Below, in pieces: positions 8,388 through 17,524 of a stretch of DNA of 64,000 nucleotides. Under the pieces are notes generated by a model. The model was not told the origin of the DNA, ran no database searches, and worked only from the letters and a program-made list of their open reading frames with translations. Source of the stretch: an uncultured bacterium (GTDB taxonomy: Bacteria > Cyanobacteriota > Vampirovibrionia > Gastranaerophilales > Gastranaerophilaceae); the NCBI GenBank assembly GCA_948964545.1, contig CAREDV010000001.1:558001-622000 (forward strand), in the 5' to 3' direction. How positions within the stretch are numbered: position 1 is the first letter of the stretch; each line of letters opens with the position of its first letter. The translations under genes were made by a program, and so were the position numbers.

Positions 8388-9335
8388 TTACAATCTGCTT
8401 ATATCAAGAGCTATAAGCCCGTCTGAGTGGTAGTAAAACATATTTTTAAGGTTCTCGATATATTCGCGTTTACATAAACCTTTTTTATACAAAGAAATTA
8501 ATTTATCCATTTGAATTTGTGAGTTTTCGGGCATGTATGGATTTTCTTCTATTTGAACCGTCAAAGGGAAATGATGTCTGGAATTGTTGCAGTAAGTGCA
8601 TTCCAGTGCAAAATTCAGTGAGTTATTTTCTCCATTCATGCATTTGGGCTGTAAATGTTCAAATGTTCCGACTGACGGGTGAATAAGGTTCAGTGCAATG
8701 ATTTTCGAACTTTTTCGGGCATTTTTGACAACAAATGCACAAACTTCATCGCTTGAACGCGGAAGTCTGCGCGCAATTTTAATAATTTCTTCTCTAATTT
8801 TTTTGTTTTCTATATTTTTGCAGATGCTTTTTAATTTGTGAATAAATATGCGTCTTGAAAATGGTTTATGCGGTTCGGGATCGAAAATTATATCATTAGT
8901 TTTTATTATGAGTTTTCTAAGTGCTCGCGCTGTTTTTTTAGGTAAAATTCTGCGATAAAAACTTATTTTGTTGAAGATTGAGCTTTGAATTTTTACCAGT
9001 GCAAGTTCGTGAACATCTTTTTTCATTAATAAAAGTTCTTGGAAATTTTTGTTCGGATATTTAACGGCAAGACTTTTAAACATATTAAAAACCTGTCTTT
9101 CAACAGGGTGCATAATGCTCTCAAATGGTTCAAGCGCTGGAATAACTTCTATTGCATTTGCAAGAAGAATTTTGTTTTCAAGAAGTTGTGTGTAAATATC
9201 GGGATGAAGCATCTCCATACCGCAGCAGGGGCAGGGAATGTGAAAATTAAACAAATTCTTCAACTCCCGCCTTGTGAGCGGAATTTCTTTACATTTGAAG
9301 GAAATGTTTTCCGTTTTTACAATTTTCTTCTCCAT
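8388..9335 (-). CDS. HNH-like zinc/nuclease candidate 2 (paralog of neighbour)
   Basis: A 315-residue paralog of the adjacent gene with the same layout: NISFKCKEIP tag motif near residue 10, C-P-C-C-G-M-x-M at residues 35-41, a long helical middle, and FEHLQPKCMNGENN...ECTYCNNSR near residues 222-255 matching the HNH core. It lacks the Lys-rich tail of its neighbour. Start set at ATG 9335, because the in-frame TTG at 9356 has no support. No Shine-Dalgarno is present; TATACT lies five bases upstream of the ATG. The pair shares low but colinear similarity, which suggests an old duplication. Confidence 0.6.
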   Translation of the reverse strand: MEKKIVKTENISFKCKEIPLTRRELKNLFNFHIPCPCCGMEMLHPDIYTQLLENKILLANAIEVIPALEPFESIMHPVERQVFNMFKSLAVKYPNKNFQELLLMKKDVHELALVKIQSSIFNKISFYRRILPKKTARALRKLIIKTNDIIFDPEPHKPFSRRIFIHKLKSICKNIENKKIREEIIKIARRLPRSSDEVCAFVVKNARKSSKIIALNLIHPSVGTFEHLQPKCMNGENNSLNFALECTYCNNSRHHFPLTVQIEENPYMPENSQIQMDKLISLYKKGLCKREYIENLKNMFYYHSDGLIALDISRL

Positions 9336-9359
9336 CGCCAAGTATATTATTCCCAAAGA

Positions 9360-9992
9360 TTAGATATTCAAATCGATAAATTTTTCTTTTTCACCGACAT
9401 TAGTAATTTTTAATTTACTAATATCTGCAGGGTCAAATTGAAAAATATTTGCTGATGAGAAAAAAGCAGGACGGTTAGAGTTCTGATATGGTGTTATATC
9501 CATCTTGCTTCCTTGCGGGAAAAACTTGTCAAGCAGTTCTTTGAGTTTATCTACAATAGGGTTTGGGACGGGCTCTAACCCTTCATAAGTTTGTCTTCCG
9601 CGGATATTTAAGAAAGCTTTCGGCTGATAATTCATATCAATATGCGGCAGATATGTTTGAATCTGCTTCCTGATTGCATTAATCTGACCTTCAATATTTG
9701 TCGGGACATAATGCGATAAGATTGATACAAATTTGTTGTCTTTCAGTTTTGTAATTATATTTACCGAATTACATCCTGCAAGCGCGTCAGTGTAGATTGT
9801 ATTTATGCCATTGGGTGAAATAATTGCTCCCACTGAATGGTTCATATCGCAATGAACAATGCTTTTATCACCCTCACGTATCATTCTACCTAAAATCATT
9901 TCAGGTAACGAATTTACAGCATCAATATTTTTTTGAGGAATTCTTGAAATTTTTGGTAAAATTTCACGCGTTAAATTAAGTACACTACACAT
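9360..9992 (-). CDS. LAGC-motif protein, possible CheD/CNF1-like deamidase fold
   Basis: A 210-residue soluble protein of no clearly recognised family. Residues 68-97 read TDALAGCNSV ... ILSHYVP, placing Cys74 in an L-x-G-C motif and His94 twenty residues later after a predicted beta strand. CheD chemoreceptor deamidases and the CNF1/BLF1 toxins use such a Cys-His pair, with L-x-G-C in the toxins. The match is short and the function is inference. It lies between tsaB and the HNH-like pair on the same strand, 34 bases after tsaB. The start at ATG 9992 has no good ribosome-binding site. Confidence 0.5.
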   Translation of the reverse strand: MCSVLNLTREILPKISRIPQKNIDAVNSLPEMILGRMIREGDKSIVHCDMNHSVGAIISPNGINTIYTDALAGCNSVNIITKLKDNKFVSILSHYVPTNIEGQINAIRKQIQTYLPHIDMNYQPKAFLNIRGRQTYEGLEPVPNPIVDKLKELLDKFFPQGSKMDITPYQNSNRPAFFSSANIFQFDPADISKLKITNVGEKEKFIDLNI

Positions 9993-10026
9993 ATATATTT
10001 ATAAAACATGTAAGATAGAAAAATTG

Positions 10027-10623
10027 CTAACCAATTGCTGGCGGCGGTTGTATGTAAAGCGGTTTAAGTTTGCGCCAATCACCGTCAGATAAGCTTTTTT
10101 CGGCTAAGTCGACTAATATTTCTCCGAGCGGTAAATTGTTTTGCTGGTAAGAAGTTCCTCCTAAAATAGGTTTTAGTTTATCATCAGTTAAAACTGTATA
10201 CCCGTCAGTTTTTATTTCATCAAGAGAAATTGCTCCCATAATCTCACCGTCTTTATAAAGATATGCGGAATTTTTTCTTGCATCAAGCGCAACAAGCGGA
10301 TTTTCTCCCGCGCATTGAGCTAAAATTTCAAGCGATGATATTCCGACAGCTTTGCAGTTTAACTGCTGTGCCATAACACGCGCAACTGTTACACAGGCAC
10401 GTATTCCTGTAAAACTTCCAGGGCCGATATTTGTTCCTATTAAATCAACATCCTGTGGTTTAATCCCGTTTTTAGACATAATTTCTTGCAATGTTGAGAT
10501 TAAATATGCCGAATGGTATTTATTGTCGTGGTTTTCCACAACGCGTGATGCTAATACTTCACCGTCTTTTTTTAAAACCACATACATTTTATCTAAACAA
10601 GTATCAAACGCCAGCGTAATCAT
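10027..10623 (-). CDS. tsaB: tRNA t6A biosynthesis protein TsaB
   Basis: A 198-residue member of the ASKHA fold that partners TsaD and TsaE in making threonylcarbamoyl-adenosine at position 37 of ANN-decoding tRNAs. The start MITLAFDTC, the YHSAYLISTLQEIM helix region and the hallmark GPGSFTGIRACVTVARVMA are clear. Start at ATG 10623 behind GAGGGATT. It overlaps the 3' end of tsaE by 20 bases, so the two are co-translated. tsaD is not in the window. Confidence 0.95.
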   Translation of the reverse strand: MITLAFDTCLDKMYVVLKKDGEVLASRVVENHDNKYHSAYLISTLQEIMSKNGIKPQDVDLIGTNIGPGSFTGIRACVTVARVMAQQLNCKAVGISSLEILAQCAGENPLVALDARKNSAYLYKDGEIMGAISLDEIKTDGYTVLTDDKLKPILGGTSYQQNNLPLGEILVDLAEKSLSDGDWRKLKPLYIQPPPAIG

Positions 10624-11071
10624 TTTTTAATCCCTCTATAATTTCGTCTTTTCCGCATGAGATAAATTCATAAACTCTGTAATCTTCATCAGTATAGGTT
10701 ACATTAATTTTCAGGTGCTTAAAAGGGGCTTCATCCTGATTAAATTCTGCCCATTCAACAAACGTAACCTGTTTACCTTCCGAATATTCTCTTAATTCAT
10801 CGTAAATTGTCTTAATTCCTTCATTTTCAAGCCTATACAAGTCGAAATGATAAATAGGAATTGAGCCTGTGTGGTATTCGTTAAGGATTACAAAACTCGG
10901 ACTTGTAACTTTTTCTTTAACATCTAATGCACCTGCCGCAAGTTTTACAAAAGCAGTTTTGCCAGCGCCGATTTCGCCGTAAAGGTTTACGAAACAGCCG
11001 TTTTGAATCTGTTTTGCAAATTTTTGCGCCAGTTGTTTTGTATCATCTAATGTTTTACATATTACTTTCAT
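10604..11071 (-). CDS. tsaE: tRNA t6A biosynthesis ATPase TsaE
   Basis: A 155-residue P-loop ATPase required for the t6A cycle together with TsaB and TsaD. The Walker A GEIGAGKTAFVK, the SPSFVILNEY segment and the YHFDLYRL / VEWAEF motifs identify it. Start placed at ATG 11071; the in-frame TTG at 11077 is too close to the AAGG upstream. The start lies 17 bases inside the end of the diguanylate cyclase gene, so the operon is compact. Confidence 0.95.
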   Translation of the reverse strand: MKVICKTLDDTKQLAQKFAKQIQNGCFVNLYGEIGAGKTAFVKLAAGALDVKEKVTSPSFVILNEYHTGSIPIYHFDLYRLENEGIKTIYDELREYSEGKQVTFVEWAEFNQDEAPFKHLKINVTYTDEDYRVYEFISCGKDEIIEGLKNDYAGV

Positions 11072-12338
11072 ACACAATTACCTTGTTTCTTCCGCTTTCT
11101 TTTGCTTTGTAAAGGGCTTTGTCAGCATTTTCTATAAAGTCTTTTTCGCCTTTGTATTCTGACACACCCAAACTTATTGTAACATTAATATGCTGTTTGC
11201 CAGCAAGTTCTATTTTTTTACTTTTAACCGCGTTTCTCAAACGTTCAGCAACCATTTTAGCTTCTTCAATTTTAGTAAACGGCAGAAGAATTACAAACTC
11301 CTCACCTCCGTAGCGGCCTGCAACGTCATAGTCACGAAGCTGGTTTTTAATCTCTCTTGAAACTGTTTTTAAAACTAAATCGCCTGCAGAATGACCGTAT
11401 GTATCATTAACTTTTTTGAAATAGTCAATATCTGTCATGATTGCGCAAAGGCTTCTATGTTGACGTCTAGCACTTGATGCTTCCTGTTTGATACGTTCTT
11501 CTAATTGTCTGCGGTTATAAAATCCTGTTAAAGCATCCAGTGTCGCGTGTTTTAGAATTTCTGCATAAACATTTGCACGGTTGAGAGTTGTTGCCGATTG
11601 GCTTGAAAGCTGTTCAAGATATTCAATCTCTTTTTCGCTTAAAATATTATCGGTACTTTTGGTTACAATACATCCGAGAAGTTTATTTTCGCTAATCATT
11701 GGAAACAAGCCGATTTTTTTGTCAGGTGTCAAAATATATTCGGATTTGTTGTTTAAACATTTAATAAGTTCAAATATTTTTTCGTCTTTACAGGAGGACG
11801 GCCAGACAAGCTCGTTGTTTATAAATATATAAACAAGATGGTCTGACACAAATTTATCAATCATTTCGCCGATAATCGGCACGATATAGTTTGTTTCATA
11901 CTGAGTTTCAATAATTTTGGCAATGTTTTTCATCGAATCATGGAAATCAATATTTTTCTGCATTCTTTCGCTTAAGATGATGTTTTGAATTTTTAAAGAA
12001 ATGCAAAATCCAGCAAGTTGAAGAAATTCAAGCAGTCTGCTGTGAAGATGTTCTGAAAACTCAAGCATTCCGATAATTTTCTGATTGTTATAGAGTGCGT
12101 AATATGATTTTGTTTTGGTTGTAATATATTTTTCATTGCCAAAACTGTCAAAGATTTCTGCCAGCTCTTTGGATTTTATGAACATCCAGCTTTTGGAAAA
12201 ATCTCTCAACGAGTCTGTTGTGGAGTCATAAATATATATTGCGTTTAGCGGAAAAACTTCTTCAAGAACGCTTACAATGCCTTGAACATTATAAGCTTTG
12301 TCGAGAAATTTAAATATTTGTTTAAGATTATCTATCAT
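11055..12338 (-). CDS. GGDEF diguanylate cyclase with N-terminal sensory region
   Basis: A 427-residue protein predicted to make cyclic di-GMP from two GTP. The C-terminal third is a complete GGDEF domain: LDALTGFYNRRQLEE, IMTDIDYFKKVNDTYGHSAGD and RYGGEEFVILLP. An RDYD tetrad just before GGEEF matches the RxxD inhibitory site. The N-terminal ~250 residues look like one or two GAF-type sensor domains without membrane segments, so it is probably cytosolic. It starts within the stop codon of yebC (ATGA). Its placement between yebC and the t6A genes shows no obvious functional link. Confidence 0.92.
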   Translation of the reverse strand: MIDNLKQIFKFLDKAYNVQGIVSVLEEVFPLNAIYIYDSTTDSLRDFSKSWMFIKSKELAEIFDSFGNEKYITTKTKSYYALYNNQKIIGMLEFSEHLHSRLLEFLQLAGFCISLKIQNIILSERMQKNIDFHDSMKNIAKIIETQYETNYIVPIIGEMIDKFVSDHLVYIFINNELVWPSSCKDEKIFELIKCLNNKSEYILTPDKKIGLFPMISENKLLGCIVTKSTDNILSEKEIEYLEQLSSQSATTLNRANVYAEILKHATLDALTGFYNRRQLEERIKQEASSARRQHRSLCAIMTDIDYFKKVNDTYGHSAGDLVLKTVSREIKNQLRDYDVAGRYGGEEFVILLPFTKIEEAKMVAERLRNAVKSKKIELAGKQHINVTISLGVSEYKGEKDFIENADKALYKAKESGRNKVIVYESNM

Positions 12339-13084
12339 GATTCTAATTTTTGCATTAAATCGTCTGAAATATCAAAGTTTGCGTAAACATTTTGAACATC
12401 ATCATGTTCTTCAAGTTTATCAAGAAGTTTTAAAATCTGGCTTGCAACAGTTTCATCAGTTACTTCAACAGTATTTTGCGGTAATCTTGAAAGTTCTGAA
12501 GTTTCTGCCTTAAATCCCTCTGCTTCCAAGCCCTCAACTACAGATTGGAAGTTTTCGGGTGTTGTTAAAACTTTGTAAGTATCTTCTTCTTCAATTACAT
12601 CAAGTGCATCAAGCGTAATTGCAGCCTCAAAAAGTTTGTCGAAATCAACATCATTAGAAAATGTTAATACTCCGCGCTGGTCGAACATCCAGCCCACACA
12701 GCCTGTAGCGCCCAAACTGCCCTGGTATTTTGTGAAATAGCTTCTGATATCGCCTGCGGTTCTGTTTCTGTTATCGGTCATTGCTTCTACAACAACTGCA
12801 ACACCGCCTGCTGCGTAGCCCTCGTAAATAAGTTCTTCGTAATTATCTGCAGAGCCTGCGCCTGCACCTTTTTCTATTGCACGTTTAATATTATCGTTTG
12901 GAAGTCCTGCTGCTTTTGCTTTTTCGATTGCAGTTCTTAAACGGAAGTTGCCTGCCGGATCAGGTCCGCCGAGTCTTGCTGATACGATTAATTCTCTTGA
13001 ATATTTTTGGAACACAACTGCGCGTTGTGAATCTACTTTAGCTTTTTTGTGTTTAATTGTTGACCACTTTGAGTGTCCTGACAT
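12335..13084 (-). CDS. yebC: YebC/PmpR-family protein
   Basis: A 249-residue member of the YebC/TACO1 family, classically annotated as a transcription regulator and more recently linked to translation of proline-rich stretches. The hallmark start MSGHSKWSTIKHKKAKVDSQ, then RLRTAIEKAKAAGLPNDNI and YEGYAAGGVAVVVEAMTDN, are all present and the length is typical. Start at ATG 13084 with GAGG upstream. It heads the yebC-GGDEF-tsaE-tsaB run on the minus strand. Confidence 0.96.
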   Translation of the reverse strand: MSGHSKWSTIKHKKAKVDSQRAVVFQKYSRELIVSARLGGPDPAGNFRLRTAIEKAKAAGLPNDNIKRAIEKGAGAGSADNYEELIYEGYAAGGVAVVVEAMTDNRNRTAGDIRSYFTKYQGSLGATGCVGWMFDQRGVLTFSNDVDFDKLFEAAITLDALDVIEEEDTYKVLTTPENFQSVVEGLEAEGFKAETSELSRLPQNTVEVTDETVASQILKLLDKLEEHDDVQNVYANFDISDDLMQKLES

Positions 13085-13213
13085 TTTTCTACCTCACTTT
13101 ATCTGTTTATGTATACATGATAGCAGAAAAATATAAATATGGATATATGTTTGCAATTCATCTTTGCTTTTGGTATAAATCAATTATATATATTATTAAA
13201 AAAAGGAAAGAGA

Positions 13214-15187
13214 ATGAGTAAATATTTATTGGAAATAGGATGTGAAGAATTACCTTATAAATTTATACCGTCTGCAATTTCGCAGTTGCAATGCGGGTTT
13301 GAGAACTTTTTGAACACAAATAAAGTACAGTTTGATGATGTGAAAGTTTATGCAACTCCGCGCCGTCTTGTTGTTATTGTTTCAGGGCTTGAAAAAGAAT
13401 CTAAAGATGAAGAAAAAATCGTTAAAGGTCCTATCAAGAAAGTTGCTTATGATGAAAACGGCAATTTGACAAAAGCAGGTGAAGGTTTTTGTAAGAAAAA
13501 CGGAGTTACTCCTGATGATTTATTCATTCAAGATGATTATCTGCATGCAAAAATCGTTATCAAAGGTAAATCTATTGTCGAACTTTTGAAAGAAAATGTG
13601 CCTTCAATTATTTTGAAGCTTCAAGGTTCTCACTTTATGAGATGGTCTGATAACGAAGAAAAATTCTCACGTCCTATCAGATGGATTGTTTCAATCTTAG
13701 ACAGAGACGAAGTTAAAATTAAGATTATTGATAAAGAAAGTTCAAATGTTACACGCGGTCACAGATTTGCTCAACAAAACGTTTATATCAATAATCCCGA
13801 TGATTATAAAGAGATTATGCGCAACTGCTGTGTAATCGTTGATCAGGAAGAACGCAGACAAAGAATTATTGATAAAGCAAAAGAGGAAGCCGCAAAACTC
13901 GGTGCAGAACCTTATTATACAGATGATTTATTAGAAGAAGTTACATTCATCACAGAATATCCTGTTCCTGCGACTTGCGAATTTAATCCCGATTATTTGA
14001 GACTGCCAGAGGAACTTGTTGTAACAGTTATGGCATCTCATCAGAGATATTTTGCGTTATACAAAGACGGTAAACTTATTAATAAATTTATTACAATGAC
14101 AAATTATCTGGGGGATGAATTTAAAAACATTAAAGAGGGCAATGTCAGAGTAATCAAAGCCCGCCTTGATGATGCGGTATTTTTCTTTAACGAAGATACC
14201 AAAAAGCCTTTGGTAGATTATGTTGAAGATATCAAAGGAATTACATTCCAAAAAGGAATGGGGTCAATGTTTGATAAAGCCCAAAGAATGATAAAACTTT
14301 CAAAATCCATGATTGGTGATAATGCATCTGTTGAAAGAACTGCATTGCTTGCAAAAGCTGACCTTGCAACAAAACTGGTATTTGAATTTACAGAACTTCA
14401 AGGATTTATCGGTGCAGATTATGCAAGAGTTTCTGGCGAAACCGAAAATGTATCTGAGGGGATTAAAGAACACTACTTCCCGCTCAATGCTGACGGAGAA
14501 ACTGCAAAAACTTTAGAAGGACAGATTGTCGGAATTGCTGATAAAATTGATAATATCTGTGCGGTATTTGCAGAAGGCAAAAAACCTACAGGTTCATCTG
14601 ACCCGCTTGGTGTAAGACGTGCTGCGTTAGGTATTATCAGAACAATTCTTGCAGGCAGATTACAAATCAATATTGAAAAATTGATTAAAGATGCGCTTGA
14701 ACTTTTACCTGCAGGTAATAAAGACGTTGCAGATGAAATTAATGAGTTCTTTATCCAAAGACTTGTTATTTTCTTGTCAGATAAATATTCCAAAAATGTT
14801 TTGGAAAGCTGTACTAAAAATGCATTAGCAGATTTGAACGATTATATTAGCCGCGTTGAAGCTGTTTCAAAACTTGACTGCCCGCAGTTGTTGGAAAGTG
14901 CAAACAGAGTTTTGAGAATGCTAAAACAAGACAGCAAAAAATCTGTTGATGAAGTTTTGTTTAAAGAACCAGCTGAAAGGGAATTATATAAGCAGCTTCA
15001 GACAGTTACTGCATCTGACTATGATGCATATTTGAAAGAATTGGAAGCAATTAATCCTGCTGTTGAAAAATTCTTTAACGATGTTCTTGTCATGGACAAA
15101 GATGAAAATGTTAAGGAAAACAGGCTTGCTCTTTTAACTATCTTAAAGTCAAAATACAATCATATTGCAGATTTTAGTAAATTATAA
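13214..15187 (+). CDS. glyS: Glycyl-tRNA synthetase beta subunit
   Basis: A 657-residue beta subunit of the alpha2-beta2 bacterial glycyl-tRNA synthetase, which charges tRNA-Gly. The start MSKYLLEIGCEELPYKFIPSA is diagnostic; start at ATG 13214 behind AAGGAAAG, not the upstream in-frame ATG at 13139. It carries the HD-like middle region (LLAKADLATKLVFEFTELQG) and a C-terminal anticodon-binding helical region ending near VMDKDENVKENRLALL. It is slightly shorter than the E. coli protein. The alpha subunit gene glyQ is not adjacent and must lie elsewhere. Confidence 0.97.
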   Translation: MSKYLLEIGCEELPYKFIPSAISQLQCGFENFLNTNKVQFDDVKVYATPRRLVVIVSGLEKESKDEEKIVKGPIKKVAYDENGNLTKAGEGFCKKNGVTPDDLFIQDDYLHAKIVIKGKSIVELLKENVPSIILKLQGSHFMRWSDNEEKFSRPIRWIVSILDRDEVKIKIIDKESSNVTRGHRFAQQNVYINNPDDYKEIMRNCCVIVDQEERRQRIIDKAKEEAAKLGAEPYYTDDLLEEVTFITEYPVPATCEFNPDYLRLPEELVVTVMASHQRYFALYKDGKLINKFITMTNYLGDEFKNIKEGNVRVIKARLDDAVFFFNEDTKKPLVDYVEDIKGITFQKGMGSMFDKAQRMIKLSKSMIGDNASVERTALLAKADLATKLVFEFTELQGFIGADYARVSGETENVSEGIKEHYFPLNADGETAKTLEGQIVGIADKIDNICAVFAEGKKPTGSSDPLGVRRAALGIIRTILAGRLQINIEKLIKDALELLPAGNKDVADEINEFFIQRLVIFLSDKYSKNVLESCTKNALADLNDYISRVEAVSKLDCPQLLESANRVLRMLKQDSKKSVDEVLFKEPAERELYKQLQTVTASDYDAYLKELEAINPAVEKFFNDVLVMDKDENVKENRLALLTILKSKYNHIADFSKL

Positions 15188-15278
15188 AGAATTGTAAACA
15201 ATCTTTGTAAAAAAGTAAATTATTTTTTTCAGGATACTTTAAAATAGTACAAAGATGAAAATTAAATAGGTAGGAAAA

Positions 15279-15581
15279 ATGTTTAACAGAATTAAAAACC
15301 TAAAAATCGTAAAAGAATTAAAACAGCAAATCAGCCCGAAACTTCGCTGGTTAAATTTTGCAAATCATAATATGGACAAGTCGTCACCCGAATATGTTAG
15401 AATGATTAGCGGTGTTGACGAATTGAAATCAAGTTCTGACGAACGTAAGCTGGAAGCAATGGTCAGAGAACAACTTAAGGCTGAATTTCCGGATATCGAG
15501 AATATGAAGTCTTATGAACTTCTTGTTGATGCGGTAATCCACAATTACAAGAAAAAACAGCTTCAAGCTATGGATGAATAA
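15279..15581 (+). CDS. Small charged helical protein, unknown
   Basis: A 100-residue soluble protein starting at ATG 15279 with TAGGAAAA just upstream. It is rich in Lys/Glu and predicted to be mostly helical (RIKNLKIVKELKQQI; DERKLEAMVREQLKAEF). No domain recognised. It sits alone between glyS and a strong terminator, with a possible -10 element (TAAAAT) about 40 bases upstream. Confidence 0.65.
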   Translation: MFNRIKNLKIVKELKQQISPKLRWLNFANHNMDKSSPEYVRMISGVDELKSSSDERKLEAMVREQLKAEFPDIENMKSYELLVDAVIHNYKKKQLQAMDE

Positions 15582-15602
15582 CATTTATCAAAATTAAACT
15601 TT

Positions 15603-15636
15603 AAAAACACCCGATTGTGGGTGTTTTTATTTTTTC
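15603..15636 (+). terminator. Intrinsic terminator
   Basis: AAAAACACCC and GGGTGTTTTT form a 10-bp stem around GATTGT, followed by ATTTTTT. It ends the small gene at 15279. Confidence 0.88.
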
Positions 15637-15657
15637 AAATTATTTATTTTTTTTATT

Positions 15658-15894
15658 ATGACAACGACAATTATTGGTGTAAGCCTTGAAAACAGATTGG
15701 AAACTGCTGTTCAATTCCAAAAGATTATTACAGAGTTTGGGTGTGAAATCCGTACTAGAGTCGGACTTCATCCCTCAGCTCAGGATGTGTGTTTAAATAG
15801 AGGTATTGTCCTTTTGGAGGTTAACGGACAGGCGGAGCTTTTAAAGCGTGAACTTGCAAAGTATTGGAATATTCAAACAATGGTGTTTGAATAA
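15658..15894 (+). CDS. TM1266-like small ACT-type protein
   Basis: A 78-residue protein with the pattern of the TM1266 / 'iron-only hydrogenase system regulator' family: IIGVSLENR, a helix, EFGCEIRTRVGLHP, then GIVLLEVNG and a final beta strand. These are ferredoxin/ACT-like folds thought to bind a small ligand or metal. No hydrogenase gene is near. The ATG lies only about 20 bases after a terminator T-run and has no Shine-Dalgarno, so it may be leaderless or weakly expressed. Confidence 0.55.
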   Translation: MTTTIIGVSLENRLETAVQFQKIITEFGCEIRTRVGLHPSAQDVCLNRGIVLLEVNGQAELLKRELAKYWNIQTMVFE

Positions 15895-15973
15895 TAACTT
15901 TTGTAAACCTTTTAATTTTCATGTAGCAAAAAATATTTTTACGGTGTTTCATGCATAAGGGAACACAGAAAAC

Positions 15974-17524
15974 ATGATAACGCCCGTATATAGTCCACAG
16001 TCTAATCTTTTACAAAGAGCAATCGAACCAAAATGGTTGCAGCGGACTTCTACAAACTTTAACGGGCAGGAAACAGCTAATACTTCCAGTATTTTTTATA
16101 TAAATGATGTTCATGGAAAATCTATTAACATTGAAAGAACAATTACAGCGTCCAATGCTTTTGATAAATTTGTTCCATCTAACACTGATGTATTGAAACT
16201 TTCATCAGGTGATATTCAGCTTGGCGAGCCTGTTCCTGCTAACAGGGTCATGGTTGAAGCACAAAATGTCATGGGAATTATGGCATCTGCTATGGGAAAC
16301 CATGAATATGATACGCCTGATCATATTCAGGAATTAATTCCTCATATGGGTTATAAAATGCTTGCCTGCAACGTCAATATTGACCCTCAAAATCCTTTGT
16401 ATAACAAAATAGAAAAATCATATATTCAAGAGGTTAACGGTAACAAATACGGTATTATCGGCGCAACTCCCGTTGATTTATTCTCGCGTATTAAATACGG
16501 CAGAATATTTGAAGAATTGAAAATTGATAATATTGATAAGACAATTGCAGATATTCAAAAAGAAGCTGACAAATTAAAACAACAAGGTGTTAATAAAATT
16601 ATTCTGCTTTCACATGTCGGTTTCGGTTATGATCAAAGAATTGCTAAAGAAACTGAGGGTATTGATATAATTCTGGGCGGGCATTCGCATAATCTTTTAA
16701 TCGGAGCAGTTCCTGGTGTTAATTTGTTTAATTCAAAATCAGGAGAACCTGTTGTTATTACTCAGGCGGGACGTGACGGCAGATATTTTGGTGTTTTGAA
16801 TGTTGATTGGGATAAAAACGGCATCATGACAAGAATTCAAAATAACGTTACAAGTACAAGAGGTTTTAAACGTAATCCTGTTGTAAGACATATTTTTGAA
16901 GCTATTGTAGGTCGTCCGCAGGTGATAGGTGAAATTAAAACAGCTCCGCCGCCGCCTGTAAATGATTCTATTGACCCGAGCGCACATGCAAATTTCTTGT
17001 GTGACTGTCTGAAAGAAGATTTAGATACTGATATTGCTCTCTTTGGTTCTGCTACGATTAGAGGTTATTTTGAAGCAGGAAAACTTGATACCAGGTGGCT
17101 TGAAGATATTTCACCATTTAAAAATAAATTGGTGGTCGCAGAATACACTGAAAAAGAAATTGTAGATATGTTGAAAGCTTCGGCAAAATCTCTGGTAAAT
17201 ACACACAATAAACCTGGAATTGTTCATGTTTCAGGCTTAAGATATATGATAGGCAGGGACGGACAGTTGAGAGCAGCAATTTTTGTTGATAAAAACGGAA
17301 ATGAAACTAATATTGATATTAACAATCCGAAAACGGATAAAATTTATCGTACAGCTTTAACTGATTTCTATTGTCAGGGGCATGATGGGTTTTCAATGTT
17401 GAAAAAATACGATACGGCTGTAAAATATGATTATGATATATGTGAATGCATAAAACATTATTTCAAAAAGCATCCTCAACCTGTTGACATATTTGATGAC
17501 GGCAGAATTCAGGTTGTAAATTAA
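15974..17524 (+). CDS. 5'-nucleotidase-like metallophosphatase without signal peptide
   Basis: A 516-residue calcineurin-like phosphatase of the UshA/5'-nucleotidase group. Metal-binding motifs occur in order: FYINDVHG (near residue 42), LSSGD, MGNHEYD, LLSHVG and LGGHSHN. The C-terminal half matches the substrate-binding 5_nucleotid_C domain ([24 protein letters not shown]). Normally such enzymes are exported; here no signal peptide is present and the protein starts [11 protein letters not shown] with a TNFNGQ motif near residue 28, as in the tagged proteins of this window. A second gene of this type is at 42279. The stop overlaps the convergent ruvB stop. Confidence 0.88.
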   Translation: MITPVYSPQSNLLQRAIEPKWLQRTSTNFNGQETANTSSIFYINDVHGKSINIERTITASNAFDKFVPSNTDVLKLSSGDIQLGEPVPANRVMVEAQNVMGIMASAMGNHEYDTPDHIQELIPHMGYKMLACNVNIDPQNPLYNKIEKSYIQEVNGNKYGIIGATPVDLFSRIKYGRIFEELKIDNIDKTIADIQKEADKLKQQGVNKIILLSHVGFGYDQRIAKETEGIDIILGGHSHNLLIGAVPGVNLFNSKSGEPVVITQAGRDGRYFGVLNVDWDKNGIMTRIQNNVTSTRGFKRNPVVRHIFEAIVGRPQVIGEIKTAPPPPVNDSIDPSAHANFLCDCLKEDLDTDIALFGSATIRGYFEAGKLDTRWLEDISPFKNKLVVAEYTEKEIVDMLKASAKSLVNTHNKPGIVHVSGLRYMIGRDGQLRAAIFVDKNGNETNIDINNPKTDKIYRTALTDFYCQGHDGFSMLKKYDTAVKYDYDICECIKHYFKKHPQPVDIFDDGRIQVVN

